This document shows, one piece after another, positions 24,188 through 31,771 of a DNA stretch of 37,506 nt. The number at the start of each line of letters is the position of its first letter. The first letter of the stretch is position 1. The notes beneath the pieces were generated by a model, which was given only the letters and a program-made list of their open reading frames with translations, did not search any database and was not told the origin of the DNA. Both the position numbers and the translations under genes were made by a program. Source of the DNA: a virus; the IMG/VR virus record IMGVR_UViG_3300032236_001327, positions 1-37,506 of that record. The stretch is one strand, 5' to 3'.

Positions 24188-26177
24188 GACAGTACCAGGA
24201 GCAATTAGCGGATCAGGCGGACACAACCATACTTGGTACGTTGTCTGTGAAATCTTGTGGGGATTCGGCCTTGAGATTAATGAGGCTTACCCACTGATTA
24301 GAGAATGGAATACTCGTTGCAGTCCGCCTTGGACTCAGCGCGAACTAGACCACAAGATGTCGGAGGTTCTTTCAAAGCCTGAGATCCACGACAAGCGCAG
24401 AGGGTGGAGGATTGACGACAACCGAGAGTTCCAGCCGAACTATCAGCCTGAGACCAAGTTCATTCTTCCATCCAGCAAGGTTGTTGTTGAACTGAAGCCG
24501 ATTGATCCACGGTCTGTTCCTCATGCGATTGAGAATGGCTGCGCTCAGTTGCTCAAGGCTGCGTTCAAAGATGGTGAAGGTGTTGCAATCTCGGAAGCGT
24601 TCCTGAACGACGAAGAGAAGTCTATTCCAGCAGGACAAGGGCTGGTTCTGTCACGTGAGGAATGGCTAAAGAAACTGGAGGAAAAGGGAGGAGATCCGAA
24701 CAACATTTGGAAGCTGTCAGATGCTCCTGGCGTGTTCATTCGGGTCAATCCAATGAAGCCTGGAGGATGTGGAGACAACGACGTTACTGCATTCCGGCAC
24801 GCACTGCTTGAGTTTGACGGTTTGTCGCTTGAAGAGCAGTGGGGGATCATCAAAGAGACCGAGATTCCTGCGACCGCTGTAGTCTACTCAGGAGGAAAAT
24901 CGCTTCATGCGTGGGTCAAGATTGATGCCAAGGATCGCGTGGAATACGGCACTCGTGTCAAAGAGCTATTTGCGACGTTTGAATCCTACGGGGCAGACAC
25001 AAAGAACAAGAACCCGTCTCGGTTTGCTCGGCTTGCTGGAGTTAAGCGTGGAATCAAGTGTCAGGATCTTGTTGCGCTGAATGTTGGTCACAAGTCTTGG
25101 AGTGCCTGGAAAGCTGCTCAGTCTTCCACAGGAACTCAGATTTACCGTTTGGTGGACTTGATGGATACAGACGTTGAAAATGATCCAAACACGCTCATTG
25201 GGCGTCGCTGGCTCTGCAAAGGTGGATCCTGTTTGCTGATTGGTCCAAGTGGCGTTGGAAAGTCCACGCTGACAATGCAGCTAGCGGTCTGGTGGAGTGT
25301 TGGCCTTGCTCCGTTTGGTCTCAAGCCTATCAAGCCATTGAAGTCGCTCATCATCCAGTCCGAGAATGACGCTGGGGATCTTTCTGAACAACTTCGCGGT
25401 GCAATCTCAGCAAATGCTGCGCTTCAGAATGGAGAGGCTGGAAAGACCATGCGAGACAACCTGATTTGGATCAGGGACACGGTACACACTGGCGTTGATT
25501 TCGTCAGCCGAATGCAAAGCCTGATTGACGAGCACAAGCCGGATTTAGTGTGGATTGATCCGCTTCTTGGATTTGTTGGTGACGATATTTCTGACCAGAA
25601 AGCAGCTTCGACTTTCCTTCGCAACTGGCTCGCTCCTGTCATCGAGTCCACTGGCGTGTGTTGCATGGTCGTTCATCACGTCCGCAAGCCTGGGCGAGAC
25701 GACGCAACCAAGTCTGCTGTAGATCTTCAGTATCTAGCCGCAGGTTCGTCTGAATTGGTAAACTGGTCGCGTGCAGTTGTGTATCTTGAGCCTGTTGGCG
25801 AGTCCGGGTTCAGGCTGCGAATGCTCAAGCGTGGAAAACGAGCTGAGGCTGTTGATCATCACGGTCAGAATTCCACGGCCTTGTGGGTCAGGCACTCAAT
25901 GAACGGTCTTGCTTGGGAAACGTGTGAGGAACCTGAAGGAGTGGACAAAGGTGAAAAGTCAAACGTGCGAATCAAAAAGCCAGAGGCATCCACATTTGAA
26001 CCAGATGTGTACCTAGCAAGTGTCAAAGGACAGTGGAAGACCTATCTGGAACACGTCTCAGGAATCAGAAAAGCAGGCGCAACCACTGACACGATTGCCA
26101 AAAAGTGTTTTACCGAGATCAAGCACAAGCTGTTTGTGGATGAGACAGGTCCAATTAAAAAATACTGTCCAAAGTGA
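24153..26177 (+). CDS. Primase-helicase fusion
   Basis: A 674-residue replication protein. An N-terminal helical module (about 1-85) contains NHTWYVVCEILWGFGL and resembles the helical domain found in phage primase-helicases. Residues 205-310 carry primase-polymerase-like motifs: LLEFD, SGGKSLHAW and NPSRFARLAGVKR, as in archaeo-eukaryotic-type primases. A RecA-fold ATPase follows: Walker A GPSGVGKST (364-372), Walker B LVWIDP (465-470) and a sensor-like VHHVRKP (507-513), as in RepA/AAA_25-type helicases. A variable C-terminus ends near the operon terminator. It probably primes and unwinds phage DNA; no DNA polymerase is encoded in the window. ATG 24153 is preferred over the TTG at 24129. 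Confidence 0.85.
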   Translation: MTIRDRAQKWIETVPGAISGSGGHNHTWYVVCEILWGFGLEINEAYPLIREWNTRCSPPWTQRELDHKMSEVLSKPEIHDKRRGWRIDDNREFQPNYQPETKFILPSSKVVVELKPIDPRSVPHAIENGCAQLLKAAFKDGEGVAISEAFLNDEEKSIPAGQGLVLSREEWLKKLEEKGGDPNNIWKLSDAPGVFIRVNPMKPGGCGDNDVTAFRHALLEFDGLSLEEQWGIIKETEIPATAVVYSGGKSLHAWVKIDAKDRVEYGTRVKELFATFESYGADTKNKNPSRFARLAGVKRGIKCQDLVALNVGHKSWSAWKAAQSSTGTQIYRLVDLMDTDVENDPNTLIGRRWLCKGGSCLLIGPSGVGKSTLTMQLAVWWSVGLAPFGLKPIKPLKSLIIQSENDAGDLSEQLRGAISANAALQNGEAGKTMRDNLIWIRDTVHTGVDFVSRMQSLIDEHKPDLVWIDPLLGFVGDDISDQKAASTFLRNWLAPVIESTGVCCMVVHHVRKPGRDDATKSAVDLQYLAAGSSELVNWSRAVVYLEPVGESGFRLRMLKRGKRAEAVDHHGQNSTALWVRHSMNGLAWETCEEPEGVDKGEKSNVRIKKPEASTFEPDVYLASVKGQWKTYLEHVSGIRKAGATTDTIAKKCFTEIKHKLFVDETGPIKKYCPK

Positions 26178-26195
26178 ACAGGTAAGAAACGAAAC

Positions 26196-26228
26196 AACCC
26201 GCTCCGGTTATCAGCCAGGGCGGGTTTT
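26196..26228 (+). terminator. Rho-independent terminator of the rightward unit
   Basis: Stem AACCCGC (26196-26202) / GCGGGTT (26220-26226) followed by TTCT. It lies 18 bases after the primase-helicase stop and is the only good terminator after the replication block. Confidence 0.8.
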
Positions 26229-26284
26229 CTGTTCTCCAGTTGACGCTGTTCTACTTGGCTGGAGATTAATGGCTCGGAAACAGC

Positions 26285-26317
26285 AAAAACGCCAAACAGC
26301 GGTGAAACTGTCTGGCG
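26285..26317 (-). terminator. Rho-independent terminator of the leftward unit
   Basis: On the minus strand a 10-bp stem (CGCCAGACAG with CTGTTTGGCG, one G-U pair) with an 8-nt loop is followed by TTTTT. It lies 15 bases after the stop of the last leftward gene. Together with the plus-strand hairpin at 26196 it insulates the converging units. Confidence 0.85.
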
Positions 26318-26331
26318 CGTGTGTTGCGGAG

Positions 26332-26649
26332 TCAAATTTTATTCATTTTCCTTCGTCTTTGGCCGACCGTTGAACGATCCAGTCCAAACTCGTCAGCAAT
26401 CACTTGGTCTTTGTACGCCCAGTTAGCACGTTCCCACCATGGTTTAGGTGCTGCTGGCTTGTTCCAAGGATCAATATCAGCGTCTTGACGTGTAAAAAAT
26501 GGAGTCAGCGTGAAACCCAGGCACGTTGGCTGGATTTTGAACGATGACTTGTTGTTTGGACTCCATAAAACCTTGTTACCAAGTCGTGTGACTGTTCCTC
26601 CGTAAGCTGCTTTGATGTCTTCCACTGAAGGAAAGTATGGGCAGTTCAT
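26332..26649 (-). CDS. Hypothetical protein with C-terminal HTH-like end (105 aa)
   Basis: Last gene of the leftward unit; its start overlaps the upstream stop (ATGA). A soluble protein with a Trp/Pro-rich middle (DIDPWNKPAAPKPWWERANW) and a C-terminal helix pair (YKDQVIADEFGLDRSTVGQR) resembling a helix-turn-helix recognition unit with basic residues after it. It may bind DNA, but one HTH-like match in a short protein is weak evidence. I do not recognise the family. Confidence 0.65.
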   Translation of the reverse strand: MNCPYFPSVEDIKAAYGGTVTRLGNKVLWSPNNKSSFKIQPTCLGFTLTPFFTRQDADIDPWNKPAAPKPWWERANWAYKDQVIADEFGLDRSTVGQRRRKMNKI

Positions 26650-26864
26650 GCTTTTCCTTTTCGCTTGTTGTATTTTGCAAGTTGTTGAGCCGATTTGCGT
26701 TCAATGTAGTCCGCTTCCTCGTGCAATCCTCTGCGTCTCAACCACTGCTTGTACTTCAGATTGAACTCGTCAGTAGAAAAACCTCTTAGGTCATAGCCAG
26801 GAGCAGTCTCATCATGCTTGAACCTTGTGCTGATTCCTTTTGGTTTGTATTGGGATTCACTCAT
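26646..26864 (-). CDS. Small basic hypothetical protein (72 aa)
   Basis: A very charged, Lys/Arg-rich soluble protein. The centre (FSTDEFNLKYKQWLRRRGLH) and the following helix (EEADYIERKSAQQLAKYNKR) suggest two amphipathic helices. It is coupled to the next gene by an ATGA overlap. Function unknown. Confidence 0.6.
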   Translation of the reverse strand: MSESQYKPKGISTRFKHDETAPGYDLRGFSTDEFNLKYKQWLRRRGLHEEADYIERKSAQQLAKYNKRKGKA

Positions 26865-26878
26865 AGTTCACTGCAGTT

Positions 26879-27022
26879 TTAATTGGGTGAACGATTAATC
26901 TCATCTCTTAGCTCGTCCATTGCTTGTTCAATGTCCGCAGCAGATTGGAATATCGACCAACAAATCGTCAGCGCAGACGCGACAATCACGCTCACGAAAA
27001 TTGCTACTTGGTAGAAGGTCAT
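26879..27022 (-). CDS. Small single-pass membrane protein (47 aa)
   Basis: A 47-residue protein whose ATG overlaps the pyrophosphohydrolase stop (ATGA). Residues 5-24 are strongly hydrophobic (QVAIFVSVIVASALTICW), followed by an acidic amphipathic helix (DIEQAMDELRDEIN). The topology is one membrane span with a charged tail. It could be an envelope-acting early protein or a lysis regulator; there is no direct evidence for either. Confidence 0.65.
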   Translation of the reverse strand: MTFYQVAIFVSVIVASALTICWSIFQSAADIEQAMDELRDEINRSPN

Positions 27023-27462
27023 CGGGCACCTCCATTGACAAGATACTGTTCAAGCTGAGCAGGCTGGTAACTGGGTGATTTGATCACTTTGCCAGTGGAA
27101 GACTTCACAACGTAGCTTCCTGATCCTTGTTTCACGATTAGACTTCCAACAGGAGCCTTTTGGATCTCACTTTCAGACCACAATTTGCTCATGTTAGAGC
27201 GGTGGACCTCCTCAAAAGCCAGGTCAATTGTTTCTGGGCTAAATCCTGCCGCTACCGCCGTGCCATAAGTGACATAGAGCAGGTCTACAATGCCATCCAG
27301 CAAGTCACGCATGCTTTGAGCGTCTGCAATCTCGCGTGATTCCTCGTTCTGAAGCTCGTAACGCAGGTAAATTGTCTCTGCGCTCGGCATTCGTTGACAG
27401 TTTGGAGTCGATTGACCCATGCACTGCATGAATCCTCTTACAAGTGATAGTTTGTCTGTCAT
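27019..27462 (-). CDS. MazG/PRA-PH-like nucleotide pyrophosphohydrolase
   Basis: A 147-residue protein. The first 95 residues match the all-alpha NTP pyrophosphohydrolase pattern: LRYELQNEESREI supplies the acidic ExxE-type metal ligands, and MRDLLDGIVDLLYVTYGTAV the second acidic helix (DxxxD). AFEEVHRSNMSKLW then gives the third helix. The C-terminal 45 residues (VVKSSTGKVIKSPSYQPAQL) resemble the tail seen in phage homologues. Such enzymes hydrolyse NTPs or (p)ppGpp-like nucleotides. The longer frame to 27552 adds unrelated sequence, and the ATG at 27462 overlaps the upstream zinc-ribbon gene by ATGA, which decides the start. Confidence 0.8.
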   Translation of the reverse strand: MTDKLSLVRGFMQCMGQSTPNCQRMPSAETIYLRYELQNEESREIADAQSMRDLLDGIVDLLYVTYGTAVAAGFSPETIDLAFEEVHRSNMSKLWSESEIQKAPVGSLIVKQGSGSYVVKSSTGKVIKSPSYQPAQLEQYLVNGGAR

Positions 27463-27572
27463 TTTGTCTTTTTTTGTTGTTTCGGAATTGGAAGAGAGCA
27501 CACCAGTCCGCCCCGTTTGGTGCGAAGCAAGAGTTGGCCACAGACTGGGCACTTTGGATTGGGTTTTTTCAT
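27459..27572 (-). CDS. Tiny zinc-ribbon protein (37 aa)
   Basis: A 37-residue basic protein: KCPVCGQLLLRTKRGGLVC gives CxxC and a later cysteine, ending in a Lys/Gln-rich tail. The stop overlaps the pyrophosphohydrolase ATG (ATGA), strong support for such a short frame. With only three cysteines the zinc site may be incomplete or shared in a dimer. It probably binds nucleic acid or a host protein; this is inferred. Confidence 0.6.
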   Translation of the reverse strand: MKKPNPKCPVCGQLLLRTKRGGLVCSLPIPKQQKKTK

Positions 27573-27665
27573 CTGTTGGAAAGTGAATCCCGTTTTTATG
27601 CGGTTACGGGAAAGGGTACATAAATGACCAGCCAATCTAGCCGCCGCAATTACCCTGAAATCAAA

Positions 27666-29570
27666 TCAGACCGCCAAAACTGGAGCCATGAGATCTGAAT
27701 CGTTCAATGCTTGCAAGTTTTTTAGCTTTTTTTCTAACGCATTGGCCACCTGGGCCTCGATTGTTCCGTCGGCGTACAGGATTTTCTGGATTGAATTCTT
27801 CCCTCCAGCTCTGTGAACACGGCCCAAGGTCTGAACGAGTTCGATTGCTGAGTAACTTGGAGAAACCAGAGCCAGTCTGGGCCGATCCTTGACGCAATGC
27901 AGGCTAACTCCAACGCCACCTGCTTGAATGTTGCACAGGATCAACGCAGAACGGTCAGCTTGGAACTCTTCAATGGCCTGCTGTCGTTCAAACGGCGTCT
28001 GACCACCTTCAATTCTTCCGATGCAACTCACGGTAGCCTTCAGAGCGTCGTTTAGTGCCTGGATTGTCTCGGTGAAACAGCAGAAAACAGCGACTGACAT
28101 GCCTTGTTCAACAGCGTCTTCCACCATCTCAACGATTGCAGGGATTTTGGCTGCTTCCGATAGCTGTCTGGCCCTCAAAAGGGCTACTAGCGGGCTGTCA
28201 GCGTCTGTTTTTTGCTTCTCGTTGACTCGTTGGATGACTTCTTGGGCTTCTTTGTATGCCTGATTGATCTCTTTTGTGGCTTTCAGGCCGACTGGGATGA
28301 GTTTTGTCTCGATATGGGTCTCGGGGAATGCAGATCCTAGCTCTTTGACCCTGATTCTAGTGCCTTTTGACCTAAAAATCTCTCTGGAAATCTGAGCCAG
28401 GTTATCTTGATTGCCTCGGAATTCCAATCCACCGAATCTTCCCTCCTTGCAGCCATGATTTTTTGACCATTGCCAGTGTTCCGAGGGATTCCGAAACAGT
28501 CCCAGAGCAAAACCGATGGCTTTCATCTCAACCGGGCTTGTTGCTGCCGTCGCTGACAACAACAGAAGCGGGATGTTTGCTCGTTTGGCTTCGATTAATA
28601 GCTTGGAATTCTGGCTTGAATTGCCTTTGCAACGATGCACTTCGTCGAAAACCAGCAACGTGCCGTTTGGGATTATCCAAACCCACTGCTTTTTACCTCG
28701 TGAATCAGTGATCCACTTTCCCCACTGAGTCGTGCCACGTCTAACTAGCTCGTAATTGATACAGTCTAGCCTGATTCCAAAATGAGACGCTGCTTTTCTC
28801 CAGGATGGAATCACAGCCAGTGGACAGACGACCAGAGCCGGACTTCCAAGGATCTGAATCGCCTTGCAGGCCTTGTACGTTTTGCCAGTTCCGACTTCAC
28901 TTGCATCCAGGCAGACCTTGTGACGACGAATTGAACCAACGATGCGGCTTGTGGACAGCGTTTGCCACGGGAGCAATCCGGTTGAGTCAATTTCAGGATC
29001 CGAAACGCCGGTTGCATCGTTTTGAATTGGCTTTTGGCAATCTGTTGGCTTCAGAGCAGTCCAGCGTTTTGCAATCCAGCGACAGGTTGTTGAGCATTTG
29101 CCGACTGTGATTCCAGCTTCAGCCAGTTTCGACTTGTGTGACTTGTAAACTGACCAAAAAGGGTGCCCTTCAGGGACCGAAGCGACTTCCAGATACTTAG
29201 GGCCGCTATGGGTTTCGACTCGTTTAGGAGCAGACCAGTCCAAGCCCAAATTCGGATCGTTTTGGACTTTGGCAGCTTCCTGTTCCCTGAGTTGACGCTC
29301 CAAAATATCTCCCTGGGGATCGTTGTAATGAGGAATTCCAAGATCCTTGAGCTGGGTAAGCCGATACCTAGAGCAATATTCCCACGCTTTTAGGATTTGA
29401 GCCGATCCCCAGGTTCCGATTGACCGACACAGATCCTGGCCGACTGCTTGGTGAACCTTGCCCCAGCCGACCCCGTTTAGGGTTTGTGCTTGGTCAGGAT
29501 TGGCTTCTGTCAACCGCCGAACTCCCGTTTCTAACCTGGGTAACAAGTCGTTAGCGTTCATTGTCGTCAT
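27666..29570 (-). CDS. SF2 (DEVH-box, SNF2-like) helicase
   Basis: A large helicase, 634 residues from the ATG at 29570; an in-frame ATG at 29603 and another at 29561 are alternatives. Counting from 29570, about 200 N-terminal residues precede the ATPase: motif I SEVGTGKT (about 224-231), motif II DEVH (about 309-312), motif III LLSATA, and in the second RecA domain LCNIQAGGVGVSLH and QTLGRVHRAGG (motifs V and VI). This is the Snf2/SSL2-like branch of SF2 often found in phages. It probably remodels DNA during replication or displaces proteins. It is the only large gene in the leftward unit. Confidence 0.85.
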   Translation of the reverse strand: MTTMNANDLLPRLETGVRRLTEANPDQAQTLNGVGWGKVHQAVGQDLCRSIGTWGSAQILKAWEYCSRYRLTQLKDLGIPHYNDPQGDILERQLREQEAAKVQNDPNLGLDWSAPKRVETHSGPKYLEVASVPEGHPFWSVYKSHKSKLAEAGITVGKCSTTCRWIAKRWTALKPTDCQKPIQNDATGVSDPEIDSTGLLPWQTLSTSRIVGSIRRHKVCLDASEVGTGKTYKACKAIQILGSPALVVCPLAVIPSWRKAASHFGIRLDCINYELVRRGTTQWGKWITDSRGKKQWVWIIPNGTLLVFDEVHRCKGNSSQNSKLLIEAKRANIPLLLLSATAATSPVEMKAIGFALGLFRNPSEHWQWSKNHGCKEGRFGGLEFRGNQDNLAQISREIFRSKGTRIRVKELGSAFPETHIETKLIPVGLKATKEINQAYKEAQEVIQRVNEKQKTDADSPLVALLRARQLSEAAKIPAIVEMVEDAVEQGMSVAVFCCFTETIQALNDALKATVSCIGRIEGGQTPFERQQAIEEFQADRSALILCNIQAGGVGVSLHCVKDRPRLALVSPSYSAIELVQTLGRVHRAGGKNSIQKILYADGTIEAQVANALEKKLKNLQALNDSDLMAPVLAV

Positions 29571-29739
29571 GGGAATCGGTGGGTTGGTGACACTGTTCAA
29601 CATGCTCGCATCTCATGCAGAATGGGTTCCACTTATTGTCAGTGGTGAACTCATGGCAAGGCGGACGGCAGTCTTCTATCGTTAGCTGATAGAACGAGGC
29701 CAAGTCACAGACACAGGGTGATTTTTTGGGTAAACTCAT
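29551..29739 (-). CDS. Small cysteine/histidine-rich protein (62 aa)
   Basis: A 62-residue protein whose ATG overlaps the endolysin stop (ATGA) and whose end overlaps the helicase start. It has eight cysteines arranged CxC, CRPPCH, and NPFCMRC with EQCH, enough for one or two zinc sites. It is likely a zinc-finger-like early protein. The frame extends upstream to 29769, but coupling and composition favour 29739. Confidence 0.65.
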   Translation of the reverse strand: MSLPKKSPCVCDLASFYQLTIEDCRPPCHEFTTDNKWNPFCMRCEHVEQCHQPTDSHDDNER

Positions 29740-30068
29740 TTGAGAATCAGGGTGATGTTTCGACGCCAATTCCGATTTCCAACAGGATCGGCTAAGGGTG
29801 GGCAGTATCTGTCAGCCAGGAACAAGAGGAACGAGCTAGGCTTGCCTGCTTTTATCCAGCGATTGTGGGTGTTTTGGATCGTCGTGATGCAGACCTTGCG
29901 TGGGTTTTGGGTTTGAACGCTGAGGATTCCGTATGGGTGACGTGTCTTGTGACCGCCTTCGACCCGGAATATGGCATCTGCAATCCGATTGGCCTCGGAG
30001 GCAGGCAATGCAGCCTGAATGCAGCGAATGGATGCGAACAAGGCTAGGGAGAACAAGAGGGGTTTCAT
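29736..30068 (-). CDS. Secreted lysozyme-like endolysin
   Basis: A 110-residue protein with a clear N-terminal signal peptide (basic start, hydrophobic residues 4-15, probable cleavage near residue 20 after QAA). The mature part reads IADAIFRVEGGHKTRHPYGI, with a glutamate in VEGG at the place of the catalytic acid of lysozyme/SLT-type folds, and ends with RYCPPLADPVGNRNWRRNI, as in small phage muramidase-like enzymes. Two cysteines may form a disulphide, fitting an exported protein. It would cut peptidoglycan from the periplasm. It is far from the holin-like genes and on the other strand. Family assignment is moderate. Confidence 0.65.
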   Translation of the reverse strand: MKPLLFSLALFASIRCIQAALPASEANRIADAIFRVEGGHKTRHPYGILSVQTQNPRKVCITTIQNTHNRWIKAGKPSSFLLFLADRYCPPLADPVGNRNWRRNITLILK

Positions 30069-30250
30069 TGGGTGTAAAACTTCGCCAGTCTAAATGCTTC
30101 ACTTAGTGGACCGAACCAATACCTATACACTCTTGGGTGTTTTGTAGGAATCTGAGCACGCCACAAGCCGCAAGGAAGCTGGCGGAAAATGATTCTGAGA
30201 CCGCGTTCCAACGCAATGGACGACAGGTGACGGGAAAGAGTGGAGTTCAT
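30065..30250 (-). CDS. Small basic hypothetical protein (61 aa)
   Basis: The stop overlaps the endolysin ATG (ATGA). A basic protein rich in Arg and aromatic residues (GLRIIFRQLPCGLWRAQIP, RVYRYWFGPLSEAFRLAK). The pattern of short strands then a helix suggests a small nucleic-acid-binding or host-targeting protein. I do not recognise it. Confidence 0.6.
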   Translation of the reverse strand: MNSTLSRHLSSIALERGLRIIFRQLPCGLWRAQIPTKHPRVYRYWFGPLSEAFRLAKFYTQ

Positions 30251-30256
30251 GGGGGT

Positions 30257-30487
30257 TTAGGAAGCCAACTGCTTGGCCAGATCGTAATCTCGGTGGAGAA
30301 TTCCAACAGAATATGTAAATGCTTTGAGCAAGTGACTTTTGGCGCAGTCGTATTCCTGTTTTGCAATGCAGTTCAAAGCATCATTTAAGCACAAGTCATA
30401 ACTGGACAGCATTTCGGAATTCTTGTTCCTGTTTCTAATAACAAGACCAAGCAGATAGGTGCAATTTTCCTGAGTTTTGGTTGTCAT
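30257..30487 (-). CDS. Small helical hypothetical protein (76 aa)
   Basis: A soluble, helix-rich protein with four cysteines (NCTYLLGLVIRNRNKN, LCLNDALNCIAKQEYDCAKS). The paired-helix pattern with Ala and Tyr around residues 37-56 is TPR-like in look only. It is spaced six bases from the next gene. Function unknown. Confidence 0.6.
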   Translation of the reverse strand: MTTKTQENCTYLLGLVIRNRNKNSEMLSSYDLCLNDALNCIAKQEYDCAKSHLLKAFTYSVGILHRDYDLAKQLAS

Positions 30488-30518
30488 ATTATGGGACTGG
30501 AATGGTTGTTGTCGGTGG

Positions 30519-30695
30519 TTACTTGTTCACGAGTTCAATTCGGATGGATCCGTCTTCCTCGGATACCCAAAGTTGGGCACCGTTTTCCATCATCTCATCA
30601 GTGATCCGTGATTCCAAAATGAAGTATGCTTTTTCAAGCGATTCGGCTTTGATTTTGCCGAATTCGGCGTCGGTAGCGTAGGAGTATTGGTTCAT
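30519..30695 (-). CDS. Small conserved-type phage protein (58 aa)
   Basis: An acidic protein: an N-terminal helix pair (EFGKIKAESLEKAYFILES) followed by a two-stranded end (GAQLWVSEEDGSIRIEL). This helix plus 'W-V-DGxR' strand layout seems common in small early phage proteins of unknown role. The frame is open to 30740, but the upstream part is basic and unlike the rest, so ATG 30695 is preferred. Confidence 0.65.
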   Translation of the reverse strand: MNQYSYATDAEFGKIKAESLEKAYFILESRITDEMMENGAQLWVSEEDGSIRIELVNK

Positions 30696-30778
30696 GGGAT
30701 GGGAATGGTTGGTGCTTTTGTTTTTCCGCTGACAGGGCATCCCAGTGATTCCAGGAGGCCGTGGTCAAGGGAATGGGC

Positions 30779-30967
30779 TTATTCGGTTTCTACATTTCCG
30801 CAGGGCGCGACAACTCGCACAGGATCCGATCCTGCAAACCATGTTTCGCAGTCGAAATCATTGGCCAGGGCATAGCCGTCATCGTCCCAAAAAATGTAAA
30901 CCCATTGGCATACCTTTCGGGCTTTGGCTTGTGCTGCGGACGTCGCGGAAGAGAGTGTGGAGTACAT
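30779..30967 (-). CDS. Small hypothetical protein (62 aa)
   Basis: A soluble protein with a short helical start and an aromatic, acidic centre (CQWVYIFWDDDGYALANDFD). Another frame on the same strand (30790-31059) overlaps it; this one is preferred because it reads like a folded domain and has an ATG at 30967 between well-packed neighbours. Function unknown. Confidence 0.5.
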   Translation of the reverse strand: MYSTLSSATSAAQAKARKVCQWVYIFWDDDGYALANDFDCETWFAGSDPVRVVAPCGNVETE

Positions 30968-30992
30968 AGAATGAATGGGTTGTGGGTGAAAA

Positions 30993-31265
30993 TCAGGAGA
31001 CGAAAACATGTGCCATGGTCCCATCCGAAAGCATGCCTGAAACGAACGCACGGCCCCAAGAGTTTTCAGACGCCGGAATGGAGTACTCTTTCTCGTCTTC
31101 CAAAAGGAACTTAGCCACGAGAGCGCGAACAGCTTGGCGATGAACCTCGTCTCCTGACATCTCGTGCGGATAGGGGATCGTGATACTACCGCGCTTGCAC
31201 ACGGCTTTGATTCTGGAGCATCGGAAGTAAGTGGCGGGCAGGTACTTTGTTCGGATAGCTTGCAT
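30993..31265 (-). CDS. Conserved phage protein of the QAIRTKYLPAT type (90 aa)
   Basis: A 90-residue protein starting MQAIRTKYLPATYFRCSRIK, then GSITIPYPHEMSGDEVHRQA and a C-terminal GxLxDGTxAHVF strand. This pattern recurs in many phages and phage-like islands, always with unknown function. The start at 31265 is well supported by an upstream AGGAG, one of few good Shine-Dalgarno sites here. The longer frame to 31358 is not needed. Confidence 0.75.
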   Translation of the reverse strand: MQAIRTKYLPATYFRCSRIKAVCKRGSITIPYPHEMSGDEVHRQAVRALVAKFLLEDEKEYSIPASENSWGRAFVSGMLSDGTMAHVFVS

Positions 31266-31330
31266 GGTATGGTTTCTCCTGTGGTTTGGTTTCTCTCCTG
31301 AATTCGCCCCCTCCGAAAAGGGAGCGCGGT

Positions 31331-31741
31331 TCAAGGGAGTGGAAGGGGCCTCATCCACAAGACACGAAACTGCTTGTAGGCCATCTTGGCCCAGCCGGGA
31401 TTTCCACGTTTATGGGTGGCGACGAAATATCCGCTCACCTCACTTGACTCAGTCCACCCAGCCCGCTCGCGAACGGTAGGCGCAGTTTTTCGCTTTGGGT
31501 GGTGAATCCACGCACCACTTCCACAAAACCTGACAGGGGCCGAGATCAGCTTGTGTGTGGTTGGGCGAAACCGAGCTGGATAAAGTTCGTTTGGTGTTCC
31601 AACCCACCATTGGCACTCAACAGGGTGATACTTTTCAAGTCCTTCGCCCAAATGGCGGGCAACGGTTGTGGGTGATTGAACCTGAATTGCGACTAGGTTT
31701 TTCATGGACTTGGAGGTGGATACGGTGGTGGTGTAGTTCAT
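31331..31741 (-). CDS. Hypothetical protein (136 aa)
   Basis: A basic protein with a Thr/Ser-rich N-terminus and then a domain rich in Trp, His and Pro (HPVECQWWVGTPNELYPARF, GYFVATHKRGNPGWAKMAYK). Alternative ATG at 31705 (MKNLVAIQVQ) would remove the low-complexity start and may be the true one. It could be a small nucleic-acid-binding early protein. I do not recognise it. Confidence 0.5.
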   Translation of the reverse strand: MNYTTTVSTSKSMKNLVAIQVQSPTTVARHLGEGLEKYHPVECQWWVGTPNELYPARFRPTTHKLISAPVRFCGSGAWIHHPKRKTAPTVRERAGWTESSEVSGYFVATHKRGNPGWAKMAYKQFRVLWMRPLPLP

Positions 31742-31771
31742 GGTCTGGATTTGTGTTAGGGGTTAAGGTGA

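Noticed and set aside
24651-24664. Second CACGTG-containing sequence as another parS
   Set aside because: Flanking bases do not match the TGTT/AACA arms of the consensus.
26020-26373. Plus-strand frame across the convergent terminators
   Set aside because: Contains both terminator hairpins and overlaps the primase-helicase end; not a gene.
30790-31059. Alternative minus-strand frame overlapping 30779-30967
   Set aside because: Overlaps the well-supported gene at 30993-31265 and reads as His/Arg/Pro-rich shadow sequence.
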